The notes: a model not told the origin generated them from the letters alone. A stretch of DNA of 50,348 bases from Pseudomonas fontis (GCF_028656955.1 NZ_JAMDGY010000057.1:1-50348), one strand, 5' to 3'; shown: positions 34,091 through 42,835, counted from the first letter of the stretch. Program-made: numbers and translations.

Positions 34091-34501
34091 TTATTCGGGG
34101 ATGACCGCGATCACGTCGATTTCCATCAGCCACTGCGGCTGGCCCAAGGCGCTGACCACCAGCCCGGTGGAAATCGGGAACACGCCCTTGAGCCACTTGC
34201 CGACCTCCTGGTACACCGGCTCGCGGTAGCGCGGGTCGATCAGGTAGGTGGTGGTCTTGACGATATGGCTGAGGTCGCTGCCGGCCTCTTCAAGCAGCTG
34301 CTTGACGTTGCGCATGGCCTGTTCGGCTTGTGCGCGCGGGTCGCCCAGGCCTACCAACTGGCCGTCGAAGTCGGTGCCGACCTGGCCGCGCACATACACC
34401 GTGTTGCCGGCACGCACGGCCTGGCACAGGTCGTTGTCCAGGCTCTGGTTCGGGTAGGTTTCCTTGGTGTTGAACATGCGGATGCGGGTATGAGTAGGCA
34501 T
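34091..34501 (-). CDS. RidA-family protein
   Basis: This 136-residue protein has RidA signatures 'VYVRGQVGTDFDGQLVGLGDPRAQAEQAMRNV' in the first half and 'WLMEIDVIAVIP' at the C-terminus. It probably clears imine/enamine products of the monooxygenase or aminotransferase of the same operon. It is the second RidA-type gene in this window and is shorter than the one at 22703. Its start overlaps the monooxygenase stop by one base (TAATG). Confidence 0.9.
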   Translation of the reverse strand: MPTHTRIRMFNTKETYPNQSLDNDLCQAVRAGNTVYVRGQVGTDFDGQLVGLGDPRAQAEQAMRNVKQLLEEAGSDLSHIVKTTTYLIDPRYREPVYQEVGKWLKGVFPISTGLVVSALGQPQWLMEIDVIAVIPE

Positions 34502-35820
34502 TAACGGGCTCCCATCAGGCTGACGTTTTGAAGGTGCGTATCGGCGCTTTCGGCCTGGCGTTGCGAGGCGTCGCGATAGTCGAAGTAGGTGCGTTGCTTA
34601 ACGATGTGGTCGGCAATGTGCTTGGCGTCATGCCACACGCCCCAGATAAAGGCCGAGCCGCGACGGGCCAGCCATGGCAGGCCGACAAAGTAGATCCCCG
34701 GCTCGCTGGAAACGCCGCGCTGGTGCTGCGGCTTGCCGTCGGCCTTGAAGGCGTCGACTTTCAGCCAGCTGTAGTCGGTCGAGTAGCCGGTAGCCCAGAT
34801 GATCGTGGTCACCCCGGCCTTGGCCAGGTCCAGTTCCAGCAGTGGGTTGCTCAGGCACTCGGGGTCTGCCAGCAGCTCGCGGGCTTGCGGCTCTTCGGGC
34901 AGGTCGAGGCCGTTGCGGGTGATGTATTCGTCGGAGGCATCGAGCAGCGCCAGGTAGTTTTCGTCACCTCGGGCGATGTTTTCGGCCAGGTTGCTTGCGA
35001 AACTGACCACGCCGTTGTTGAAGGCCTTGGTCAGGCCGACCAGCGTCATGCCCTGGTGCGCCAGGCGGCGAAAATCGACGGTATGCCCGCCGCGTGCGCC
35101 GCTGACGGCAATGGTGACGTGCTCTTTGCCGGGCTGCACGCCTTCGGCATCCCACAGGCCGAGCACGCCCAGCCACCAGCAGAAGTCGCGATTGCGATAG
35201 GCTCGTGGTGGGCGGTCGTGGGCGCCGACCGATAGGTAGACCTGTTTGCCGGCACGTTGCAGTTCATCGGCGATCTGCACGCCGGAAGAGCCGGCACCGA
35301 CCACCAGCACGGCACCTTCGGCCAGTTGCTGCGGGTTGTAGTACTGCGCGGAGTGGATCTGGGTGATTGCGCCGTCTTGCGGGGCAATTGCGGGGATCAG
35401 TGCCCGTTGGAACGGGCCGGTGGCGACCACCACGTTCCTGGCCTCGATCACGCCGTCGGAGGTGTGCACGGTAAAGCCTGGGCGGCCGGCATTGCGTTCA
35501 ACGCGGCTGACATCGACGCCGGTGCGGATTGGTGCATTGAACTTGCGCGCATAGGCCTCGAAGTAATCGGCGACCTGGTCCTTGTGGGCGAAGGCGTCGG
35601 GGTCGAGGCCGTCGAATTCCAGGCCTGGGAAGCGGTCATGCCAGGCCGGGCCGTTGGCCACCAGGGAGTCCCAGCGCCCGGTGCGCCAGGCTTCGGCAAT
35701 GCGCTTGCGTTCAAGGACCAGGTGCGGCACGCCGAGTCGGCTCAAGTGTTCGCTGGTGGCTACCCCGGCTTGGCCGGCGCCTACAACGAGCGTATCGATT
35801 TGAATTGTTTTAACGGTCAT
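34501..35820 (-). CDS. Flavin-dependent monooxygenase (FMO/class B type)
   Basis: This 439-residue protein has two dinucleotide-binding motifs: 'VVGAGQAGVATSEHLS' for FAD near residue 10 and 'VVGAGSSGVQIADEL' for NAD(P)H near residue 170. The 'ATGYSTDYSWL' signature lies near the C-terminus. These features fit N-hydroxylating or FMO-like enzymes. I chose the ATG at 35820; a longer frame adds 15 atypical residues. It is the first gene of the operon, so oxygenation of an amine or related nitrogen compound may be the entry step. The substrate is not identifiable from sequence. Confidence 0.87.
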   Translation of the reverse strand: MTVKTIQIDTLVVGAGQAGVATSEHLSRLGVPHLVLERKRIAEAWRTGRWDSLVANGPAWHDRFPGLEFDGLDPDAFAHKDQVADYFEAYARKFNAPIRTGVDVSRVERNAGRPGFTVHTSDGVIEARNVVVATGPFQRALIPAIAPQDGAITQIHSAQYYNPQQLAEGAVLVVGAGSSGVQIADELQRAGKQVYLSVGAHDRPPRAYRNRDFCWWLGVLGLWDAEGVQPGKEHVTIAVSGARGGHTVDFRRLAHQGMTLVGLTKAFNNGVVSFASNLAENIARGDENYLALLDASDEYITRNGLDLPEEPQARELLADPECLSNPLLELDLAKAGVTTIIWATGYSTDYSWLKVDAFKADGKPQHQRGVSSEPGIYFVGLPWLARRGSAFIWGVWHDAKHIADHIVKQRTYFDYRDASQRQAESADTHLQNVSLMGAR

Positions 35821-36013
35821 AGCGGCAGTTCCACTCTTGAGGCCGTGGGTGGGTGTAGGCCGCATTCTGTGGAAAGCCGGGGAATCGCGAAATTATGATT
35901 TTTGTGGTTGCTAAGCAGTAAAAAACTGGTGGGCCTTAGGGGCCCGGCGTAGAGCTTGTGCTACGCGTTGGCTTTGCCCAGACTGAGGTTTCACTGTTTG
36001 CAGAGCCTTGATC

Positions 36014-36541
36014 ATGAAGCCTGACTTTCGCCTAGCGCGCCCTCAGGAAGCGGGCCAGCTTCCGTCCATCGAACAATCGGCCGCCCAGGCGTTTCTGGGC
36101 ATCAAGGGCCTGGCCTGGATTGCCGAGCATGGGGTGCTGAGCGCTGCCGATCACCTGGCGTTCATCGCCGAAGGGCTGGATTGGCTGGTGGTAGATGAGC
36201 AGGACATGCCGCTGGGGTTTCTGTGTGCCTGCGTTCAGGGCGATGCGCTGCATATCGAGGAATTGGCGGTTGATCACGCGTATCAGGGCCAGGGGCTGGG
36301 CCGTCGGTTGATTGCCCATGTGCGTGATTGGGCGCAGGGCCAGGGATTTACCGCGTTGACGCTGACGACCTTTGTCGAGGTGCCATGGAATGCGCCGTTC
36401 TATACACGGCTGGGGTTTGTCGCGTTGGATGATGGGCAGATGAGTGATTTTCTGCGCCGGCAGCTGGTGTATGAGCATTCGCGCGGTTTGCAGGGCCGCT
36501 GTGCAATGCGGCAGATGCTGGGTGAGGCATTATTTTTGTAG
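36014..36541 (+). CDS. GNAT-family N-acetyltransferase
   Basis: This 175-residue acetyltransferase has the acetyl-CoA-binding motif 'VDHAYQGQGLGRRLIAHV' (about residues 83-100) and a C-terminal 'WNAPFYTRLGFV'. I chose the ATG at 36014 although the ribosome site is weak; a TTG lies six bases upstream. It diverges from the catabolic operon. Its stop codon lies within the first arm of a palindromic repeat, as also happens for the MgtC-like gene. Substrate unknown. Confidence 0.85.
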   Translation: MKPDFRLARPQEAGQLPSIEQSAAQAFLGIKGLAWIAEHGVLSAADHLAFIAEGLDWLVVDEQDMPLGFLCACVQGDALHIEELAVDHAYQGQGLGRRLIAHVRDWAQGQGFTALTLTTFVEVPWNAPFYTRLGFVALDDGQMSDFLRRQLVYEHSRGLQGRCAMRQMLGEALFL

Positions 36542-36563
36542 CCGCGCCTCACGGTAGCGGCTA

Positions 36564-36647
36564 TGTGGGAGCTGGCGTTGCCAGCGATCGGCTGGGTACC
36601 AGCCGCCAGCAATGCCGGCCTCATCGCTGGCAAGGCCAGCTCCCACA
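36564..36647. repeat. Inverted pair of REP elements
   Basis: TGTGGGAGCTGGCGTTGCCA... (36564-36588) opposes ATCGCTGGCAAGGCCAGCTC...CACA (36623-36647). A GTAGCCGC...GCGGCTA palindrome (36538-36563) precedes them, resembling the outer arms of the element at 21540. The pair lies between the convergent GNAT and flcA genes. Confidence 0.85.
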
Positions 36648-36713
36648 AGGTTGGTGGATGTATCTGTATTTTGGGAGCTGGGTAATTCGTACTCCCCATT
36701 TCTCCAGGCCAAT

Positions 36714-36745
36714 AAAAAAGGCACCTGACCTACCGTCCAGATGCC
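36714..36745 (-). terminator. Rho-independent terminator of the flc operon
   Basis: On the minus strand, GGCATCTG pairs with CAGGTGCC (one G-U pair) and is followed by six Ts. It lies 20 bases after the flcA stop at 36765. Confidence 0.85.
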
Positions 36746-36764
36746 TTTCCCAAGCACTTACCCC

Positions 36765-37838
36765 TTAAGGCTTCAGTTCAAACAGCGCAGGCATCGGTGG
36801 CCACTCGGATGGCACTTTGCGGAACTGGCTGAAGCCGGCCGCTTCGGCCATTTGCCGTGCACGCTTCTCGCCCATGAAGGCGCCAAGCCCTTCCCCACCG
36901 TGCGACAGCGAACAGGTCATGCAATACAGCGTGCTCTGTGGGTACATCACCCGGCCAAACAGGTTCATGTTCTCGTGCAGCTCTTCCGACAGGTTGAGCT
37001 CCACCATCAGGAACGTCCCATCCTCAGCCGTGGAGGCACGCAGGTCCTTGAGCATCTGCTGCGGGTCGGTAGCATCGTGGATCACCACGAAGGTGGTCAC
37101 GAAGTCGAACTTCTTGCCCGCCAGCGCATCCGAATCACTCACCTCGAACTGCACCCGATCGCCTACGCCCGCTGCCTCGGCGTTGGCCCGCGCCCGCTCA
37201 ATGGACGGCAAGTGGAAGTCGCAGCCATAAACCCGCGCCTCAGGGTACGCCTTGGCCATGGTGATGGCCGCCAGGCCACTGCCGCAGCCGAAATCCAGCA
37301 CACTGCCACCGGTCTTGAGTTTCTCTTCCACACCCGTCAGCGAAGGAATCCAGTGCTGCACCAGGTAGTGCTTGTACCAAGGCATGGTCATGCGTTCCAT
37401 GCCCTCCCAGGTCTCCAGCGGGAAGGCCTCTTCAGGGCAGCCGCCGCCGTTGCGGAAGGCCTCGATGACCCGCGGCGCCATGCTCACGAACGGCACGCTC
37501 AACTGGATGATGCCGCCAGCGAAATACGGCGAATCCTCATCAGCCAGCACCGGGACGAATTCCGCCGGCATGCGGTAGCGCCGGGTTGGCGCGTCATAGG
37601 TCACGTAGTTGCCGGTAACCATGCTGCCGAGCCATTCACGCAGGTAGCGCGCATTGAACCCGGTCTGCTCAGCAAACTCTTCCAGGGTCACCGCCTCGCC
37701 GTGGGCCAGCGCCTTGAACAGGCCGAGCTGGTCACCGATGTACAGCATGGCGCCACGCAGCGTGTTGCCGTAATCCTCCATGATGCGCGCAGAAAACTGT
37801 TGGACCTTGGTCTTGTCGATTGCGTTTGCCTGGGACAT
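36765..37838 (-). CDS. flcA: SAM-dependent methyltransferase, fluopsin C pathway FlcA-like
   Basis: This 357-residue class I methyltransferase has an N-terminal winged-helix-like dimerisation region ('LGLFKALAHGEAVTLEEFAEQTG'). The SAM motif 'VLDFGCGSGLAAITMAKAYP' lies near residue 185, followed by 'FVVIHDATDPQQML'. I chose the ATG at 37838 after GGAGAG; the open frame continues upstream for 99 codons but overlaps the lyase gene without family similarity. It is the last gene of a five-gene run of two iron enzymes, two lyases and a methyltransferase. That set equals the published fluopsin C pathway (P. aeruginosa PA3515-PA3519), in which the methyltransferase N-methylates the thiohydroxamate. 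The enzyme family is certain; the pathway role rests on the whole set. Confidence 0.85.
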   Translation of the reverse strand: MSQANAIDKTKVQQFSARIMEDYGNTLRGAMLYIGDQLGLFKALAHGEAVTLEEFAEQTGFNARYLREWLGSMVTGNYVTYDAPTRRYRMPAEFVPVLADEDSPYFAGGIIQLSVPFVSMAPRVIEAFRNGGGCPEEAFPLETWEGMERMTMPWYKHYLVQHWIPSLTGVEEKLKTGGSVLDFGCGSGLAAITMAKAYPEARVYGCDFHLPSIERARANAEAAGVGDRVQFEVSDSDALAGKKFDFVTTFVVIHDATDPQQMLKDLRASTAEDGTFLMVELNLSEELHENMNLFGRVMYPQSTLYCMTCSLSHGGEGLGAFMGEKRARQMAEAAGFSQFRKVPSEWPPMPALFELKP

Positions 37839-37866
37839 GTATCTCTCCATGATATGCGGTTGATAT

Positions 37867-39324
37867 TCAGTAGCTGCGGCTGCCAACTTTGGCCAGGACG
37901 CTGTCAACGATCGTTTCAGACATGCCAAGGTGCGACCTTGGCTCGAATAGCCGGGCCAAGGCCCCCGCCTCCATGACCGCCATGACCCGCGCATCGCATT
38001 CGATGGCCTCGCGGATCGACACATGGTCACGCTGCGACGCCTGGGACACCTCGAAGATGATGTTGTAGGCACTGCTCTTGCCCAGCTTGGTGGCCATTTC
38101 GAACACCACCGCCTCGGTACAGATGGCGTCGCCAAAGGCGTGGGCGTTGCACTCCATGCGCTCGTCGTTGACGATCAGCCCGCTGATGGTGTCGGTCAGC
38201 AACGACAGCGCCATCAAGGCATAGTGGGAAACGTCCGCCACCGCACACCACTCCAGGCGCGTCCCGCGGTAGTCGCGTTCGTGCTCCAGGATCATTGCGT
38301 CCAGTGCCAGCATGACCTGCGCCTTGGCCAGGCGCGCAAGCACCACCACCTGCTCGCACCCTTCAGGGTTGCGCTTGTGCGGCATGGTGCTGCTGCCGAT
38401 CTGCTGATCAGACCAGCCCACTTCCACCTCGCCGATCTCCCAACGGTTCAAGGTACGGATTTCATCCGCCACCCGCGCCAGCGATGCCGTGGTCATGGCC
38501 AGCGTGCTGACAAACTCCGCCACGCGATCACGCGAAACGTGCCAACCGGCCAGCGGAACGTCGAGGTCCAACCGACGGGCAAAGCCTTCGAGCATGGCCA
38601 TGGCGTCAGAACCAAACGCCGCCATCGTGCCCACGCCGCCAAACAGCTGCACCACCAGGATGCGCTTGCGCGCCTCGGCCAAACGCTCGCGGTGGCGCAT
38701 CAGCTCGTCGATCCAGCCTGCCACCTTCAGGGCGAAGGTGGTGGGCAGTGCCGGGATCGAGTGGGTCCTGGCCACCATCAGCGAGTCACGGTGCGCGTCC
38801 GCCAACACGGCAAGCTTGTCCAGCAGGGTATTCAGCGCAAGGTCCATGGCGTCCAGCACATCGCGCATTTCCAGCGACTGCGCGGTGTCCTGGATGTCCT
38901 GGGTAGTGGCGCCGAAGTGCACGAACTCACGGGCGCTCGGGCTGCAATTTTTCTGCAGGGCCGACAACAGCGGCATCAGCGAATGCCCCGTCGCCGCCAC
39001 CCCTTCGACCAGTTGGCACACATCGATGGCCGAGAGCCGGGCGGCCTTGGCGATATCCAGTGCGGCTTGCCGAGGGATGATGTTCACATCTGCCTGGGCC
39101 AGGGCGAGCGCAGCTTCCACATCCAGCCAGCGCTGCAAGCGGCAGTGGCTACAGAAGATCTTCCGGCTCACGGGGCCGGCATAGCCGCCACCGTGGGTTT
39201 TCGAATCGAGGATGTGACTGTGCTCGTGCTGGCACTGCACATCGCATTCAGCGACGCTGCCTAGCTCCGAACGTGCAGTACTAGAAGAACGGGTGACTGC
39301 TTCCAACGTTAGCGAATCCATCAT
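37867..39324 (-). CDS. flcB: Fumarase/adenylosuccinate-lyase family lyase, FlcB-like
   Basis: This 485-residue lyase has the superfamily signature 'GSSTMPHKRNPEGCE' carrying the mobile-loop catalytic serine, and 'ARTHSIPALPTTFALKVAGW'. In fluopsin C synthesis two such lyases act, one joining cysteine to fumarate as a handle and the other removing it. It has an N-terminal extension absent from the neighbouring lyase, rich in Cys and His: Cys27, Cys31, His33, His35, His37, then Cys58, His60, Cys61. Starts at 39324 or 39321 are both possible after GGAGG. The first gives an ATGA overlap with the flcC stop. The letters flcB/flcC follow P. aeruginosa gene order and are less certain than the family. 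Confidence 0.83.
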   Translation of the reverse strand: MMDSLTLEAVTRSSSTARSELGSVAECDVQCQHEHSHILDSKTHGGGYAGPVSRKIFCSHCRLQRWLDVEAALALAQADVNIIPRQAALDIAKAARLSAIDVCQLVEGVAATGHSLMPLLSALQKNCSPSAREFVHFGATTQDIQDTAQSLEMRDVLDAMDLALNTLLDKLAVLADAHRDSLMVARTHSIPALPTTFALKVAGWIDELMRHRERLAEARKRILVVQLFGGVGTMAAFGSDAMAMLEGFARRLDLDVPLAGWHVSRDRVAEFVSTLAMTTASLARVADEIRTLNRWEIGEVEVGWSDQQIGSSTMPHKRNPEGCEQVVVLARLAKAQVMLALDAMILEHERDYRGTRLEWCAVADVSHYALMALSLLTDTISGLIVNDERMECNAHAFGDAICTEAVVFEMATKLGKSSAYNIIFEVSQASQRDHVSIREAIECDARVMAVMEAGALARLFEPRSHLGMSETIVDSVLAKVGSRSY

Positions 39325-40736
39325 ATTCCCTCCATTACACGCGCAGACCGACTGGGGCTTGATTGCAGTGACGTCGCCCCTTGCGGGGTGTTGCCTGAAG
39401 CAGCGACCAGGTCGACCATTTCTGCTGCCAGCCCGACATAGGTGACCGGGTCGAGCAGGTCTTCGATGGCCTGGGGTGTCAGGCATTCGCGCAGGCGCTC
39501 GTCCTGCAACAAGGCATCGCGAAAGGTGATCCCGCTCAAGCGGGTTTCCTGGGCAATCTGGTGCACCAGCTCATGCGCCGTCTGTTTGCCGTACAGCGAG
39601 CCCAGCGCGAGCATGGCTCGCTCTGACATGATCAGCCCACCGAGCAAATCCAGGTTGCTGCGCATGCGCTCCGTGCGGATCTCCAGGCCGGCTTTGAGCA
39701 GCTCATCCATCCGGGTCAGCAAGGCCCCGGCGTAGATGAACAGCTCAGGCAACGCCGCCCATTCGATGCGCCAGGTCGAGCCGTCGCGTTCATGCAACTG
39801 GAACGCGGCGTCGGTCAGCGCAACCATCTGCGCCCGGACCAGGCGCGACAGCGCACTGATCAGGTCGACCGTCGACGGGTTCTGCTTGTGCGGCATCGTG
39901 CTGCTGCCGACTTGCCCGGGGCGGCTGCCCTCGCGCACTTCGTCGATCTCACTGCGTTGCAGGTGATAGACCTCGTTGGCGACACGGCCCAAGGTCAGCG
40001 AGGTCTGCACCAGCAGCCACGCGGCTTCCAGTACCCGGTCGCGGGCGCTGTGCCAACTGGTCAACGGTGCACCCAGCCCAAGCCGGGCCAGGGTGCGCTG
40101 CTGAATGGCAAAGCCCTGCTCACCGAAGGACGCCATGGTGCCCACGGCGCCGGTGAGGTTGCCGACCATCACCCGCGCCTGGGCCTCGGCAAAGCGCTCC
40201 AGGTGGCGATCAAGCTCGTCCACCCACACCGCCACCTTGTAGCCGAACGTGGTGGGCAGCGCCTGCTGGCCATGGGTTCGCGCCACCATCGGCGTGTGTT
40301 GGTGCTGCACGGCGAGGCTGAGCAACTGGCTGCGGATTGAATGCAGCCGGCCCAGCACCTGGTCCCAGGCGTCCTTGATCTGCAGGATGAGCCCGGTATC
40401 GAGGATGTCCTGGGTGGTTACGCCGTAGTGCACGTACTCACCCCACCCTGCTGAACACGACTTTGCCAGCGCGCGAATCAGCGGCACCAGAATGTGCCCG
40501 GTTTCCCGGCTTTCCCGGCCCAGCGCGTCAAGGTCATACAGCTCCACCTTGGCCACCCGGGCAATTTCCTGCGCCGCCTCGACGGGAATAATGCCCATCT
40601 CGGCCTGGGTCGCCGCCAGCGCCCGTTCGACATCAAGCCACTTCTGTACCTGTTGGGTATCAGAGAAAATCGCGGCAAATTCCGGGGACGAGTAGACGCC
40701 CCCGTGGATACGAGATTCCGTTATATGACTCGGCAT
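39321..40736 (-). CDS. flcC: Fumarase/adenylosuccinate-lyase family lyase, FlcC-like
   Basis: This 471-residue lyase has signature 'GSSTMPHKQNPSTVD', 'ARTHGQQALPTTFGYK' and 'HYGVTTQDILDTG'. The N-terminus ('SRIHGGVYSSPEFAAIFSD') is standard for the family, unlike the Cys/His-rich FlcB-like protein. It is closest in general type to 3-carboxy-cis,cis-muconate cycloisomerase and adenylosuccinate lyase, but no aromatic or purine genes are nearby. Its position between two haem-oxygenase-like enzymes and a second lyase supports the fluopsin C assignment. It is separated from flcD by 30 bases and coupled to flcB by a four-base overlap. Confidence 0.83.
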   Translation of the reverse strand: MPSHITESRIHGGVYSSPEFAAIFSDTQQVQKWLDVERALAATQAEMGIIPVEAAQEIARVAKVELYDLDALGRESRETGHILVPLIRALAKSCSAGWGEYVHYGVTTQDILDTGLILQIKDAWDQVLGRLHSIRSQLLSLAVQHQHTPMVARTHGQQALPTTFGYKVAVWVDELDRHLERFAEAQARVMVGNLTGAVGTMASFGEQGFAIQQRTLARLGLGAPLTSWHSARDRVLEAAWLLVQTSLTLGRVANEVYHLQRSEIDEVREGSRPGQVGSSTMPHKQNPSTVDLISALSRLVRAQMVALTDAAFQLHERDGSTWRIEWAALPELFIYAGALLTRMDELLKAGLEIRTERMRSNLDLLGGLIMSERAMLALGSLYGKQTAHELVHQIAQETRLSGITFRDALLQDERLRECLTPQAIEDLLDPVTYVGLAAEMVDLVAASGNTPQGATSLQSSPSRSARVMEGI

Positions 40737-40766
40737 TTTTGTTGTACTCGCGTTGTTCCTGGGCCG

Positions 40767-41753
40767 TTACTTCACGTCTTGCAGCTCTTTCCAGACGGCG
40801 TCGTAGTAGGCCCTTTCCACGCGGAAGTGTGCCGACAGCGAGGTGAGGAAGGCGTTCTGGAAGCCGATGTCCGGAATGCGCCGTGCAATCAGCTGCCATT
40901 CACGCTTGGCCCGTGGCGGTACCAGGCTGATGTGGATCTTGTAGTACTCGGCCTCATCTTCACTGAGACCCGCCTTGAGCAGCGCGTGATAGAGCTTCTC
41001 GTGGTTGCCGGGCACCACCAGCTCGGTGATGTAGAACACCGCCAGGCCCCAGCCGGCATCCGGATTGCGGAAGGCACGGGCACGGTTGTTCAGGTAGGCG
41101 ATCTCTTCGGGCATGGTCGAGAGCGCCTGGAAATCGGCGGGCAGGTCCATGGCCGCGAGCAGCTTGGCCAGCAGCCGTGGGTGCGAGCGTTGCTCGTCCT
41201 CTTCGCCCAGTTCGCCGTAGAGGTAACGGCTGAGCGCGGCCGCTTCATCCACGTCGGTCAGGTTGACCAGCAAGTCTGCCGCGTCGCGATACAGGCGGAA
41301 GGTACGCAGCCATTGATGACGCAGGAAAACCTGCAACTGTGCCCGGGAAGCCGCGCCCGAGAACACGAACTGCGACATCGGGTGTTTTTCCCGCGATTGC
41401 GAGGCAATCTCCTGCTCCAGGCGCAGTTGGAAGTCCGCCTCGGACAGTGGCGTGGCGATATCTGCCGACGGCAGGAAGCGCTCTTCCACGCGGTATATCG
41501 CATTGGCCAGCCAGCGGCGGGTCAAGGCCGTTTCGGTGTCGTCGCTCAACGACAGGATGTACAGCAATTGCTGATAGTTGGCGAAGGCTGCGGCATCGCC
41601 CTGAAGGGCTGATTCGGTCAGCGCGCCAAGCATGGTCGCGGCGCGGTCGATCTGGATCGGGGTGGCGTTTGTCGCCAGCGCCTGGGCGACCATGCGCGAT
41701 TCAGGCGTGTACAGGTTCTTGAGTTGCTGCAGGGAATAATTACGGGGTTGCAT
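40767..41753 (-). CDS. flcD: Haem-oxygenase-like iron enzyme, FlcD-like (methine excision)
   Basis: This 328-residue HDO-type protein has the Glu-x9-His motif Glu181/His191 ('YGELGEEDEQRSHP'), then Glu244, His274 and a late His309 ('SLSAHF'). Compared with the paralogue upstream, the second-metal position after His274 is Val278 instead of Asp, and Asp160 replaces a Glu. That fits P. aeruginosa FlcD, reported to use a single iron to excise the oxime carbon. I chose the ATG at 41753 (MQPRNYS); a GTG three codons upstream is less likely. GGAGT precedes it. The assignment to flcD follows both ligand pattern and gene order. Confidence 0.82.
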   Translation of the reverse strand: MQPRNYSLQQLKNLYTPESRMVAQALATNATPIQIDRAATMLGALTESALQGDAAAFANYQQLLYILSLSDDTETALTRRWLANAIYRVEERFLPSADIATPLSEADFQLRLEQEIASQSREKHPMSQFVFSGAASRAQLQVFLRHQWLRTFRLYRDAADLLVNLTDVDEAAALSRYLYGELGEEDEQRSHPRLLAKLLAAMDLPADFQALSTMPEEIAYLNNRARAFRNPDAGWGLAVFYITELVVPGNHEKLYHALLKAGLSEDEAEYYKIHISLVPPRAKREWQLIARRIPDIGFQNAFLTSLSAHFRVERAYYDAVWKELQDVK

Positions 41754-41793
41754 CGTCAACACTCCTTTATTGTTCTATTCGCATACGGGTGGC

Positions 41794-42795
41794 TCAGGCG
41801 CGGTGGTCAGACAGCTCCTGCATCTCTTGCCAGAGCCCGTCGAAGTACGCCTTGTTGATAGCGAAGTGGCGTGCCAGCGATTGCATGAACTTGCGCTGGA
41901 AGGCTTCGTCCGGTGCGAACTTGGCGATCAACTCCCACATTTCTTCCGTATCGATCTCATCCTGAGTGCCGTGCAGGCGGTGGAACTCGCTGGGCTGTTC
42001 TGGAACGCCCATGCGTTGCAGCAATTCATAGATGCGCCGGTGGTTGACGCAACTGACCGACTCCACCGCGTACAGCAAGGCGAGCCCCCAGGCGACATCC
42101 GGGTGGCGGACACAACGGATGCGGTTGTTGAGGTAGGCCTTTTCCAGCGGCTGGAGCCTTGGGAAATCGATATTCAGCGGAATATCGAAATGCGTCATGA
42201 GGTGGGACAACAAGGCCGGGTGCGAACGGTCCGGCGCTTCGGCCCCTGCTTCGCCGTAGAGATTGCGATAGAACACCGACGCGTCTTCGATGGCTTCGAA
42301 GCGGAAGGCCAGTTCGGCCAGGAGGCTGTAGAAGTTGTAGGAACGGGTCCAGTGGTGCTCCAGGAAGAAGCGCACATCCTGCTGCGACGGCGTGCCCTGG
42401 AACAGATGCAGCGACATCGGGTGGGTTACCCGGCTGCGGGCTTCGATTTCGGCGTCGACCTTCTTGCGGAACTCCTCGACCGGCAATGCGGCAAAGGCTG
42501 GCAAGTCAGGTGCGAACTCATCTTCAACCAGGTACACCTGGCTGGCCATCCAGCGCCGAGTCGGTTCGGTTCTCGGCTCACCGGGCACATGCAATTGCAA
42601 AAGCAGGGCCTGGTATTGCGCAAAGGCGGACTTGTCTCCTTCAAGGCCTTTTTCGGCAACGGCGAGCAGTGCTTCGAGTGCGTGGGTTACTTGCGGGTAT
42701 GTTGCGCCAGGCTTTAATGCCTCGGCCAACAGTGTGGTTGCATCGGTAGCGGCCAGCTGGGAATTGGCGCGGTGTTGCAGGGTTGCAGAATCCAT
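41794..42795 (-). CDS. flcE: Haem-oxygenase-like diiron oxidase, FlcE-like
   Basis: This 333-residue HDO-family protein has a full-looking ligand set: Glu161, Glu182-x9-His192 ('YGEAGAEAPDRSHP'), Glu245, His275-x3-Asp279 and His310. In the fluopsin C pathway this enzyme would decarboxylate and N-oxidise the cysteine-derived intermediate. It is the first gene of the flc operon, 34 bases after a likely transcription start. The CueR-type promoter lies at 42836-42866. AAGGGG precedes the ATG. Confidence 0.83.
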   Translation of the reverse strand: MDSATLQHRANSQLAATDATTLLAEALKPGATYPQVTHALEALLAVAEKGLEGDKSAFAQYQALLLQLHVPGEPRTEPTRRWMASQVYLVEDEFAPDLPAFAALPVEEFRKKVDAEIEARSRVTHPMSLHLFQGTPSQQDVRFFLEHHWTRSYNFYSLLAELAFRFEAIEDASVFYRNLYGEAGAEAPDRSHPALLSHLMTHFDIPLNIDFPRLQPLEKAYLNNRIRCVRHPDVAWGLALLYAVESVSCVNHRRIYELLQRMGVPEQPSEFHRLHGTQDEIDTEEMWELIAKFAPDEAFQRKFMQSLARHFAINKAYFDGLWQEMQELSDHRA

Positions 42796-42835
42796 TGAAC
42801 TACCCCTTGACTATTATTATTGTGCTGCGAAAAAA

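Noticed and set aside
37839..38135. N-terminal extension of the methyltransferase frame
   Set aside because: It runs through the flcB coding sequence, is Arg/Ser/Trp-rich and unlike methyltransferases; the ATG at 37838 has a GGAG site.
39325..39486. N-terminal extension of the FlcB-like frame
   Set aside because: It overlaps flcC and is Arg/Pro/Gly-rich; a GGAGG site directly precedes the ATG at 39324.
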